DNA of 6,111 bases. It comes from Bacteroidota bacterium. GTDB lineage: Bacteria > Bacteroidota > Bacteroidia > Bacteroidales > UBA12481. Below are positions 1-6,111 of this stretch, one piece after another; the first letter of the stretch is position 1; each line of letters opens with the position of its first letter. The translations under genes were made by a program, and so were the position numbers. Location of the stretch: positions 1 to 6,111 of the forward strand of contig JAUVKA010000261.1 of the NCBI GenBank assembly GCA_030592205.1, read 5' to 3'. The notes below the pieces were generated by a model that saw only the letters and a list, made by a program, of their open reading frames with translations, did no database searches and had not been told where the DNA came from.

Positions 1-149
1 AATGGTACAACCTATTGACATTTTATAGCTTTAGCAAAATGACAGACAGTTTGAAATCATATATTCCCCTGGATCGACATGAATTAGTAAAAACTGATCC
101 TATTCGCTGGGAGGATGTGTTGAGCGGTAAAACAAAATTATACAAATAA
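1..149 (+). CDS. C-terminal end of an unrecognised protein (partial at left edge)
   Basis: An open plus-strand frame enters from the window edge (first whole codon at position 3) and ends with TAA at 147-149, leaving 48 residues. The translation begins WYNLLTFYSF and ends VLSGKTKLYK. It has a hydrophilic, charged tail with an R-W-E-D motif and no membrane segment or signal. An internal ATG at 39 could give a 36-residue peptide, but the frame is open to the edge, so a truncated larger gene is the simpler reading. It is the only gene on the plus strand and converges on the minus-strand cluster, so it is probably not part of that operon. I do not recognise the family. The low confidence reflects the short length. 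Confidence 0.5.
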   Translation, partial: WYNLLTFYSFSKMTDSLKSYIPLDRHELVKTDPIRWEDVLSGKTKLYK

Positions 150-178
150 GCCGGTAGATTGCTTGTATAATAAGTGCT

Positions 179-209
179 GCTTTTTCCCTCCCTATTTCCC
201 TAATTCCCC
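179..209. repeat. Pyrimidine-rich degenerate 8-mer repeat in convergent intergenic gap
   Basis: The plus strand here is almost all C and T. It contains consecutive 8-base units TATTTCCC (193-200) and TAATTCCC (201-208), preceded by a related stretch of T and C. It sits between two converging genes, in the 150-246 gap. No hairpin followed by a T-run is evident for either gene, so I do not call a terminator. It resembles the low-complexity, non-coding filler seen in other Bacteroidota genomes (recollection, not checked). Confidence 0.4.
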
Positions 210-246
210 ACGTCCTTATTTGTTTATACGTTTAAGTTTTGTAATG

Positions 247-1119
247 TTATTCATTACCCATACACCGCTTAAGCCATTTCTCTAACAACACCGGCCAGGT
301 TTCGGCAGCTATATTTCCTGGTCGCAGGCCATATCCATGACCACCTGCGGGCAGTAGATGAAGTTCTACCGGTACTTTGGCATCCCGAAGAGCCCCGGCC
401 ATTACAAGTGCGCTATTTGCGTAGGGATCATCTGCAGTTCCAAAAATAAACTTTGGGGGAGTTTTTTCATCGACCTTCAATTCAGGTGTAAGACTTCTAT
501 TTTCTCCTTTATCGAGGTAAGCCGGATATATCAGGATTGAATAATCGGGCCGACAAGAAACTACATCATTATTATCGATAGGAGCATAGCTTTCAAAATC
601 ATAAAGCGTACTGACGCGAGCAGATAAGCTGCCCCCGGCTGAGAACCCCATTACTCCAATTTTCTTAGCATCAAGATTCCATTCATCAGCCCTGGCCCTT
701 ACAATCCTGATCGCTCTTTGAACATCATTCAGGGCTCCGGCTTGCTTATCAGGAACTCTGTATTGTAACACAAAGGCAGTGAAACCTAATTCATTTAGCC
801 ACTCTGCCACCTCATATCCTTCTTTATCAATAGCGAGAATATTATAGCCGCCCCCCGGACAAACAATTATTCCTTCGCCGTTTTTAACGCCATCTTCAGG
901 TTCGAACACTTCAAGAAGCGGATTAGTAACATCTGTCAAGCGGACAACCTTTCCACTTGTATTTTCAGTTTGAACCGCAGCATGCTTAACTTCACTTTCA
1001 CCGGGAACCTTATCTGGCCATAGAACGATAGTCTCCCGTGTTTGTGAATGCAGGGGAATTGATATTACTAATAAGAAAACTAAAGCGATTAACCTCATAG
1101 TGATACTATTACGTTTCAT
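247..1119 (-). CDS. Exported alpha/beta hydrolase, acetyl-esterase (BD-FAE/Aes) type
   Basis: Predicted carboxylesterase of the alpha/beta-hydrolase fold, 290 residues from the chosen start; such enzymes remove acetyl or feruloyl groups from polysaccharides or small esters. Seen in the sequence: an N-terminal hydrophobic signal (MRLIALVFLLVISIPLHSQ region, no lipobox cysteine), an oxyanion-hole motif PGGGY at about residues 88-92, the nucleophile elbow GFSAGG with Ser160, an acidic residue in GTADDPYA (Asp230 or Asp231), and the catalytic histidine in GGHGYG (His261). The triad is therefore complete. The frame is open up to a GTG at 1197, which would overlap the upstream stop, but the extra 26 residues are polar and would bury the signal peptide; ATG at 1119 or 1098 fits an exported protein better. 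It is the last gene of the cluster. Substrate is inferred only; a peptidase or lipase of the same fold is less likely. Confidence 0.88.
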   Translation of the reverse strand: MKRNSITMRLIALVFLLVISIPLHSQTRETIVLWPDKVPGESEVKHAAVQTENTSGKVVRLTDVTNPLLEVFEPEDGVKNGEGIIVCPGGGYNILAIDKEGYEVAEWLNELGFTAFVLQYRVPDKQAGALNDVQRAIRIVRARADEWNLDAKKIGVMGFSAGGSLSARVSTLYDFESYAPIDNNDVVSCRPDYSILIYPAYLDKGENRSLTPELKVDEKTPPKFIFGTADDPYANSALVMAGALRDAKVPVELHLLPAGGHGYGLRPGNIAAETWPVLLEKWLKRCMGNE

Positions 1120-1135
1120 TATCTGCATACAAGCA

Positions 1136-1158
1136 ACCCGAGGGACTAACCCCTGGGC
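1136..1158. repeat. Imperfect palindrome in the gap before the esterase gene
   Basis: An inverted repeat lies between the stop of the M14-like gene and the preferred esterase start. The left arm CCCGAGGG (1137-1144) and right arm CCCCTGGG (1150-1157) flank the loop ACTAA. Six Watson-Crick pairs surround one wobble and one mismatch. No T-run follows on the minus strand, so it is not a standard terminator. It looks like a short mobile or dispersed intergenic palindrome, or an RNA-stabilising hairpin within the operon transcript. The dispersed-repeat idea is inferred from its GC-rich character against AT-rich flanks. Confidence 0.5.
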
Positions 1159-1186
1159 TACAGTCACCTTTTTGTAATTTTTTTTG

Positions 1187-2872
1187 TTACTCGTCACCTG
1201 TCACTATCTTGAAATACTTATACACCGGATAAACAACGCTTCTGTCATTCACGCCTATCGACTCTAAATACTCATCGATCAGGCCCCACCCCAGAAATCC
1301 GTCGGGGGTTTCAGGTTCGAGACAGTAAAACGCCATATTTGCTGAAGGTTGGGCCATATCTATAAGATAGCTCCCTGCTGGAAAAGTCTTTTTCTTTGAT
1401 TTGGCAAACTGCCCATCCAGTCTGGTCAGGGTAAAGCCCATCCATTGAATATGTTTCATTTTATCAATTACATATTCTTCTCCTGAAACAGTTATTGCTT
1501 CTTTTAATACTTCAACCTTAACATCATGTATTTTAAGTTTATCAGTGAGGAAACCAAGGCATTCAGGAAGGATATATCCCCGTGGCATGTTTGCCTCTTT
1601 GGTTCCAACTGGTTTGGCGATATGTTCTACTCCCTTAACTCTTTCCGGAGGACCTTCGGCTGTTCCCGGTTTGGTTCTCAGAACACTTGTCCCGGGCTCA
1701 TATTCAGCTACACTCTCTTTATAGGCTAGAAGCTCTATCTGACCGTATGATTCATATTTCCCATCCACAAAATTCTTAAGCATGCCGCTTTCTGCCTTGG
1801 CTTTCACTCTCTCTACCAGCTCTTTATCAGCTTTGTGGCAGATTTGCATCATTTCATCACCATGCCTATTTGTATACTCAAGCAATTCATTAATATAGGC
1901 ATACTGAGCATATATTCTTCTTTCGAATGATGGATGGCCTGGTGTTTCAACGAGAACTGTCATTCGATTTCGCAATCCATACGCCATTGCTACAAACTTA
2001 CCCTCCATAAACCAATATCCAAGGTGATGCGACCATTCGGTTGGAGGCCAGTAAGCTTCATCCCACATGCAGTGGGTAAAAGTCTCAATGTGGAAATTAT
2101 CTCTAATATTACTCCTGACTTTTGGAAACAGATCATTCCAGACATATTCCCTGGTTACAGGATTTGCTGTTGGCAGGGTATGAGTTGCGTATCCAATAGC
2201 ATAGCCATGCTTAACTCTGCTCATTGCATGTGCATCAAAAAACAGAATTGGATCCCATCTGTTCAGGATTCTATTATTCAGACCGATTACTTCAGGTGTT
2301 TCCAGTTTAATAGCATCCCTGTTAAGGTTCTTTCCCTGGGCATTCCTGCCGCTCCCAATTAGATGAGGTGTTCCATGATTTAGGTGCAGGTCGTCCGTTC
2401 CATCCGGATTAAAATCAGGACAAATTATCAATATTTGATTATCCAAAAGATACCTCTTATCACCCATCAATATATCCCTCATTACCATAAGGAGAGCTTC
2501 CTTACCTTCTGCTTCAGGCGGATGGATATCACCTTGAAGGTATATAACAGGCTTGCCTGATTCTCTGGCCTCTTTAGGAGAAGTTACCCTTGGGTTGGAC
2601 AAAACAACTGCAAATCCGGATTTTCCCCTTGGGGTAGTAAACATATTCTCGATATGTACAAACTCGCTGTTCCACCTCAATAGATTAACAAATTCCTGAA
2701 CATCTGAAAAACTACTGGTACTTTCGTATTTAGTTATCTCTGCTTTAGTTAGATATTGTTCGGCCCATTCGCCATTCCATTTTTCAGGAACCTCATCACC
2801 CCAGTATATATTCTGGCCATAAGATCCCAGACCAAGGGAAATCAGGAATATTCCAATCAGAATTCTATTCAT
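1187..2872 (-). CDS. Exported M14-family zinc carboxypeptidase-like metallopeptidase
   Basis: A 561-residue secreted protein with an N-terminal signal (about residues 1-19) and a zinc-carboxypeptidase core at roughly residues 60-335. Visible M14 signatures are H-x-x-E in GDIHPPEAEG (His117, Glu120), the substrate-binding arginine in NLNRD (Arg185), the third zinc ligand in FDAHAMS (His215), and the catalytic glutamate in VLVETPGH (Glu309). All expected residues are present, so it should be active. M14 enzymes cleave C-terminal residues from peptides, or peptide-like amide bonds in cell walls. The remaining 220 residues form a C-terminal extension with a stretch around FPAGSYLIDMAQPSANMAFY, a pattern I associate with large bacterial M14 homologues (recollection). 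Its ATG starts one base after the stop of the LamG gene (TAAgATG), so the two are probably translationally coupled. Substrate is unknown; the operon context makes a glycoprotein or peptide-bearing polymer plausible. Confidence 0.88.
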   Translation of the reverse strand: MNRILIGIFLISLGLGSYGQNIYWGDEVPEKWNGEWAEQYLTKAEITKYESTSSFSDVQEFVNLLRWNSEFVHIENMFTTPRGKSGFAVVLSNPRVTSPKEARESGKPVIYLQGDIHPPEAEGKEALLMVMRDILMGDKRYLLDNQILIICPDFNPDGTDDLHLNHGTPHLIGSGRNAQGKNLNRDAIKLETPEVIGLNNRILNRWDPILFFDAHAMSRVKHGYAIGYATHTLPTANPVTREYVWNDLFPKVRSNIRDNFHIETFTHCMWDEAYWPPTEWSHHLGYWFMEGKFVAMAYGLRNRMTVLVETPGHPSFERRIYAQYAYINELLEYTNRHGDEMMQICHKADKELVERVKAKAESGMLKNFVDGKYESYGQIELLAYKESVAEYEPGTSVLRTKPGTAEGPPERVKGVEHIAKPVGTKEANMPRGYILPECLGFLTDKLKIHDVKVEVLKEAITVSGEEYVIDKMKHIQWMGFTLTRLDGQFAKSKKKTFPAGSYLIDMAQPSANMAFYCLEPETPDGFLGWGLIDEYLESIGVNDRSVVYPVYKYFKIVTGDE

Positions 2873-2873
2873 C

Positions 2874-4901
2874 TTATTTTGAATTTATGGTGATATTTAT
2901 TGTTTCGTTTGAGTTATATCTTATCCAGATAATCAATGTTTTGGAACCATTAATATTATGCTCGATTCCCTGTCTGAATTCTTTTCCTCGAGGGATAATA
3001 TTACCATCAATACGAAGTGAAGCTTCATCCCCCAACCAATTGTTAATTACAAAAGCGGGATTCACAATTGGAGAATTTGCCGATCCTTTTAAATCAAAAT
3101 TTAAACGATCATTTGTACTCATTGATTTGAATATGTAGGCTCTCTGCGAAAAATCATATCCTTCTGAATCATAAGCTGATGAGCTTAATTCAACTTCAGG
3201 CGGTCTGTTCCATGATTTGGACAAATCCACCAGGGACTCATAAGATTTGTTTGTCATTCCATACATTGCAGCTGTGCCATGTCTCAGTCCCCAGCTTAAT
3301 GAAGAATGGGCTGCTCTGTCAGGGGCATATGCACTTCTGCCATCTGATGCGATCTGAGCCACCGGCCAGTGATTCCACCAGGGGAAATGAGAATATTCAG
3401 GCCTTACTTCACCATTAAAAACCAGAAAACCTCCTCCTTCTTTCAGAATAAGAAAAGGCTTGTATTCTGATTTAAAGTTTATTAATTGAATATTAGCATC
3501 TTCCAGATCAAACTTTGGATATCCATGCTCCCATGAATAGCTCCTGCTCTCTCCATCCATATTAATCAGAGTACATGCTTCGAGTTCCACATTATCCTCA
3601 GGCCGTGTACCGGGAGCATTTAGAAGAATTGTTTCCTGCCAGCCGCCACGACCGGGCAGAACTTTTCGTATCGCTACTCCATCAGGATAAATATAATACA
3701 GTTCATTCCCCCACTCACCAAAGAGAGTATTATCAGGAAGATCATTCTGTCTGAACTTAACATCCATTTGCAGATATCTCCAACTTATTACTACACGGGC
3801 ATCATTATTTTCAATTATCGATACACGGGAACTTCGACATTGTACATCCGACATATGTTCCATGCAACCGGTAGGCATATCATCCCTTGATCCATCTTCC
3901 AAATACCAGTTATTGCCAGTCTCCCGACTCTGATCCGCCATCCATTTGTTGTTCTCAGAAACCCAGCACGCTGAATAACGAGTTCCTCTCCAAAACATAA
4001 CTTTCACAGGTAAGTCATCAAACTGCACAGCAACATCCAGGTGCTCTCCTACCGGCCAGAGATTATCCCATTCTGGATAAAATTCTAATCGTGTATAGTT
4101 AGCACCAAAATGGCCGGAAGAAGCTATTTGCGGGAAATCCCTGTCTGCAAAAGCCGCATTGTTATCCGGCTCTACAGCATTATACTTTTCCTTCACTTCC
4201 CTTCCTGATAGGCTTTTGGTATAGATTTTAATTTCATCCAGGTTTCCATCCAGGGAATACTGTGATGGCCAGGTGGCCCAATCCCGTATTGGATCGGTCG
4301 GAGCTAAATGCTCTCTGTTCATCCCTATTCTGAAGCCCTTTTCCAATTCATTATACCTGACACCATATTTAAACTCAAAATCATTATACCTTCCTTCCAA
4401 TTCTCCATTAACATACACTGCCATGCCTTCTTCGGGAGAATATGTGCCAACAACATGATACCATTTTCTGAGTTCCATCCCCAATTTTGTTTCCGGATCA
4501 AGTTTGGAAGTACAAGAATGCCAAACGGAAGTGGCATCAGATAATTGAAACCCAATCCTGCCCCTTGAATCCACCCCAAAATAGAATCCTGTAATCTTAT
4601 ACTTTCCTATTGTAACAATTGGAGCCCAATTCCATGGATAGGCCCCCAGGGATATCCATGCTTCAATGCTGAAAGACCTTGGGATCTTAATATCCTCTAT
4701 TGATCTATCCTCGATATATGATGAAAATCCATCAAACTTATAGGCATTGCCTACCACACCGGGTGTGATACTTCCTTTGCCAGTAATTTCATAGTCTGGA
4801 TTAGTTTCGTCGAAAGTCCAGAAGGCGATTGAGCTAGATTTATCCTGGGGAAATGCCAGAACAAATGGTAGGAATAATAAAGCTATAGTAAGTTTTATCA
4901 T
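2874..4901 (-). CDS. Secreted LamG-domain protein with a large unrecognised C-terminal region
   Basis: A 675-residue exported protein. Residues 1-16 or so form a signal peptide (MIKLTIALLFLPFVLA). Residues about 25-245 are a LamG/concanavalin A-like jelly roll: it opens with IAFWTFDE, then has FDGFSSYIE, FSIEAWI, KWYHVVGTY, VYVNGELEG and closes with LDGNLDEIKIYTKSLS, the usual order of LamG landmarks. Residues about 255-565 are rich in W, Y and charged residues (for example LEFYPEWDNLWPVGEH, GEWGNELYYIYPDG, SHFPWWNHWPVAQIASDGR at 504-522) and look like one or two beta-rich domains. Residues about 570-675 form a further beta-rich end with NPAFVINNWLG. I recognise the LamG part only; the rest could be a polysaccharide lyase or hydrolase-like domain or a binding module. 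It leads the three-gene cluster, and no Shine-Dalgarno is visible: a heptamer repeat occupies that position. Confidence 0.85.
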   Translation of the reverse strand: MIKLTIALLFLPFVLAFPQDKSSSIAFWTFDETNPDYEITGKGSITPGVVGNAYKFDGFSSYIEDRSIEDIKIPRSFSIEAWISLGAYPWNWAPIVTIGKYKITGFYFGVDSRGRIGFQLSDATSVWHSCTSKLDPETKLGMELRKWYHVVGTYSPEEGMAVYVNGELEGRYNDFEFKYGVRYNELEKGFRIGMNREHLAPTDPIRDWATWPSQYSLDGNLDEIKIYTKSLSGREVKEKYNAVEPDNNAAFADRDFPQIASSGHFGANYTRLEFYPEWDNLWPVGEHLDVAVQFDDLPVKVMFWRGTRYSACWVSENNKWMADQSRETGNNWYLEDGSRDDMPTGCMEHMSDVQCRSSRVSIIENNDARVVISWRYLQMDVKFRQNDLPDNTLFGEWGNELYYIYPDGVAIRKVLPGRGGWQETILLNAPGTRPEDNVELEACTLINMDGESRSYSWEHGYPKFDLEDANIQLINFKSEYKPFLILKEGGGFLVFNGEVRPEYSHFPWWNHWPVAQIASDGRSAYAPDRAAHSSLSWGLRHGTAAMYGMTNKSYESLVDLSKSWNRPPEVELSSSAYDSEGYDFSQRAYIFKSMSTNDRLNFDLKGSANSPIVNPAFVINNWLGDEASLRIDGNIIPRGKEFRQGIEHNINGSKTLIIWIRYNSNETINITINSK

Positions 4902-4902
4902 A

Positions 4903-4930
4903 GTTGCAGGTTGCAGGTTGCAGGTTACAG
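4903..4930. repeat. Tandem heptamer repeat (GTTGCAG)x3 plus one GTTACAG next to a start codon
   Basis: Three exact copies of GTTGCAG (4903-4909, 4910-4916, 4917-4923) are followed by a one-base variant GTTACAG (4924-4930), then the repeat decays into GTAAAG. On the coding strand this reads as repeated CTGCAAC ending one base before the ATG of the LamG gene at 4901. It therefore occupies the whole ribosome-binding region. Copy-number change by slippage would alter the leader but not the reading frame, since it lies upstream of the ATG. Confidence 0.85.
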
Positions 4931-4949
4931 GTAAAGCGCCCTTATAACC

Positions 4950-4962
4950 TTATTACTAATAA
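4950..4962. promoter_or_regulatory. 13-base perfect palindrome, possible operator
   Basis: TTATTA-C-TAATAA is a perfect inverted repeat of 6-base arms around a single central base. It lies about 49 bases upstream of the LamG start, inside the 187-base gap where a promoter for the downstream cluster would be expected. Its position suits a regulator-binding site, but AT-rich palindromes of this size also arise by chance. I could not identify a convincing Bacteroidota -33/-7 promoter pair beside it. Confidence 0.25.
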
Positions 4963-4988
4963 CTGATCCTTATACATAAGCCAGAAGC

Positions 4989-5007
4989 CCCCGGATCAAG
5001 TCCGGGG
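4989..5007. repeat. GC-rich hairpin palindrome, dispersed-repeat type
   Basis: CCCCGGA (4989-4995) and TCCGGGG (5001-5007) form a perfect 7-pair stem with the loop TCAAG. On the minus strand it lies between the end of the EEP gene and the LamG gene, but no T-run follows on that strand, so it is not a typical terminator for the EEP gene. The core resembles the CCGGATCAAGTCCGG palindromes dispersed between genes of many bacteria (recollection, not checked here). It may still slow transcription or protect the 3' end of the upstream message. Confidence 0.55.
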
Positions 5008-5088
5008 CAGGCTCCAGCCTCAAGCCTTTTTTTGTATGCAATGTACTATCAATTTAGGAAATGAGTCCAATAGTCTTAACTTATGAGC

Positions 5089-5889
5089 TTACTTCGCAAA
5101 GAGTTCTAGTGTAACCAGATAAGAACAATGATCAGAAGCTATTGAATCCTGGATCACCTTAGTCTCCAATACTCTCCATCTTTCTTTGGGATGATACATA
5201 ACATAGTCAATTTTCCTTTTAGGATCTGTAGATGGAAAGGTAGGAGAAGGATTTATTTTGATATCTGATACAGCCCAGATTTCCTTTAGTATACTGATGG
5301 TCTTACTTTCAGGTCTTGCGTTTAGATCACCAGCCAGTATAGTTGGATATTTATTAGTTGAATAAACCTCATTAATCCTTTTCGCCTGAGCTTTTCTGTC
5401 TGTTTCATCTCTCAAATGATCAAGATGTGTTCCAATAAATGCAATCGTGTCACCTGATGGTAGAACGGTAACTATCTCTGCAGCTGCCCTTGGTTCATTA
5501 CCGGGAGTATATGGAAGTGGAACATTACGAGTTGATACAAAAGACCATTTTGATAGGATTCCCTCTCCATATTCTCCCCCGTCATAAGGCATAGCCCTTG
5601 CAAAAAGCGGGGCCATTTTGGTTCTCCAGGCCAGCTCGGTAACAAGATCGTATTTCTTTGCCCTGTTTGTCAGGAAGTCAACCTCCTGCAATGCAACCAA
5701 ATCCGGATCAGTCTCTATAATAACTTTGGCAATATTATCTAGATTGAAATCCCCTACAGTTGTGGCTCCATGAAGAATATTAAAGGAGAGCACTTTTACA
5801 ATTCGACTACTGTCAACGCTTACCTGTGAACTCAAATTGCTGCTTATTAGAACCAGGACTATTAGGATTATTGTTTTTTTCATCATCAT
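5089..5889 (-). CDS. Exported endonuclease/exonuclease/phosphatase (EEP) family hydrolase
   Basis: A 266-residue secreted phosphodiesterase or phosphatase of the DNase I-like fold, metal dependent. Signal peptide at about residues 1-22 (hydrophobic IILIVLVLISS, then SSQ). Family motifs appear in order: SFNILHG (Asn37), ALQEVD (Glu69, metal ligand), YGEGILSK (106-114 region), GTHLDH (His155), AGDLNARP (Asp188, Asn190), RKIDYVM (Asp228) and ASDHC (Asp253, His254, catalytic base region). The active site is complete. Length is normal for single-domain exported members, whose substrates include nucleic acids, phospholipids and inositol phosphates; the sequence alone does not choose among these. 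Three ATG codons in a row (5889, 5886, 5883) begin the gene, and the first overlaps the TAA of the preceding gene by one base, implying translational coupling. No Shine-Dalgarno is visible. Confidence 0.92.
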   Translation of the reverse strand: MMMKKTIILIVLVLISSNLSSQVSVDSSRIVKVLSFNILHGATTVGDFNLDNIAKVIIETDPDLVALQEVDFLTNRAKKYDLVTELAWRTKMAPLFARAMPYDGGEYGEGILSKWSFVSTRNVPLPYTPGNEPRAAAEIVTVLPSGDTIAFIGTHLDHLRDETDRKAQAKRINEVYSTNKYPTILAGDLNARPESKTISILKEIWAVSDIKINPSPTFPSTDPKRKIDYVMYHPKERWRVLETKVIQDSIASDHCSYLVTLELFAK

Positions 5890-6111
5890 TAGTTAAAGAA
5901 AATTCCACTTAGGCTAATACGATCACCACGGATTTTATTTATTCTGAATTTTACTGATTTATTATAGGAATACACAAGATACTTTCCTCTAGCATAATCA
6001 TCAACTATTTTAACCGGAGCAATCAGGTTAAGTGTTTTTGCATCAAACATCTCTACAACCTGTCTTAATCCTTTGTTATCCCAATCAACGAAGTAAAGAG
6101 CAATCTGAAAC
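5889..6111 (-). CDS. C-terminal 73 residues of a larger protein, probably a secreted glycan-active enzyme
   Basis: The frame is open from the right edge and ends in TAA at 5891-5889, which shares its last A with the next gene's ATG (TAATG). The 73 residues begin FQIALYFVDWDNKG, continue with RQVVEMFDAKTLN, GKYLVYSYNKSVKFRI, and end SLSGIFFN. Alternating hydrophobic residues and the closing SGIFF suggest a small beta-sandwich module. I recall similar tails (ALYFVDWD...RQ...LVY...SGLFF) at the ends of secreted glycoside hydrolases and related proteins of Bacteroidota and Planctomycetes, but this is unchecked. The catalytic part, if any, lies outside the window. It is the first gene of the visible transcript and couples directly to the EEP hydrolase. 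Confidence 0.75.
   Translation of the reverse strand, partial: FQIALYFVDWDNKGLRQVVEMFDAKTLNLIAPVKIVDDYARGKYLVYSYNKSVKFRINKIRGDRISLSGIFFN

Noticed and set aside
241..257. GTAATG/CATTAC hairpin overlapping the esterase stop as a terminator
   Set aside because: The stem is only six AT-rich pairs and no T-run follows on the minus strand, so it is too weak to call.
1174..1190. GTAA/TTAC arms around a run of Ts as a regulatory hairpin
   Set aside because: The arms are four bases long with a poly-T loop, easily expected by chance in AT-rich DNA, and they overlap the stop codon of the M14-like gene.
1120..1197. N-terminal extension of the esterase from a GTG at 1197
   Set aside because: The extra residues are polar, cross a palindromic repeat and would bury an otherwise clear signal peptide. 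A start at 1119 or 1098 fits better.
1934..2362. 142-codon plus-strand open frame
   Set aside because: It lies wholly within and opposite the M14-like gene, whose catalytic residues are intact. Its translation shows no signal, domain or sensible composition.
4325..4579. 84-codon minus-strand open frame inside the LamG gene
   Set aside because: It is an out-of-frame shadow of the LamG domain, whose landmarks are clearly read in the main frame.
247..4901. Complete polysaccharide utilisation locus
   Set aside because: No SusC/SusD pair, sulfatase, hybrid two-component regulator or recognised glycoside hydrolase is present in the window. Only a glycan-related role can be suggested.
4902..4930. 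Heptamer array as a CRISPR or iteron-type origin
   Set aside because: The units are contiguous with no spacers, only four copies exist, and no replication or Cas gene is nearby.

Overview
The window looks like chromosomal DNA from a free-living or gut-associated member of the Bacteroidota. This is an inference, based on four points: AT-leaning composition, no Shine-Dalgarno sites ahead of the genes, signal peptides ending in the ...SQ style common in that phylum, and short repeats filling the intergenic gaps. All four complete genes encode proteins with an N-terminal export signal. There is no rRNA, tRNA, CRISPR array, transposase or integrase.

Layout, left to right. Positions 1-149 hold the C-terminal end of an unrecognised plus-strand gene. 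It converges on the minus-strand cluster across a gap of about 100 bases (150-246) that holds a pyrimidine-rich degenerate repeat. Everything else is coded on the minus strand, so transcription runs from high to low coordinates. In order of transcription there is the tail of a larger protein with a beta-sandwich-like end (5889-6111). Next comes an exported endonuclease/exonuclease/phosphatase-fold hydrolase (5089-5889), whose ATG overlaps the preceding stop by one base. A 187-base gap with a heptamer tandem repeat and palindromes follows. After it come a 675-residue LamG-domain protein with a large C-terminal part of unknown function (2874-4901), an M14-type zinc carboxypeptidase-like protein (1187-2872, one base after the previous stop), and an acetyl-esterase-like alpha/beta hydrolase (247-1119).

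Working together: the LamG protein and the M14-like protein are almost certainly co-translated, and the esterase follows within 70 bases. A secreted jelly-roll protein, a metallopeptidase or amidase, and a carbohydrate-esterase-type hydrolase suggest breakdown of a decorated extracellular polymer such as a plant or algal glycan, glycoprotein or similar material. No SusC/SusD pair, sulfatase or regulator is visible in the window, so a full polysaccharide utilisation locus cannot be claimed.

The most interesting parts are the unidentified 430-residue C-terminal region of the LamG protein and the heptamer tandem repeat directly against that gene's start codon. I see no clear evidence of an entirely new defence or mobile system.
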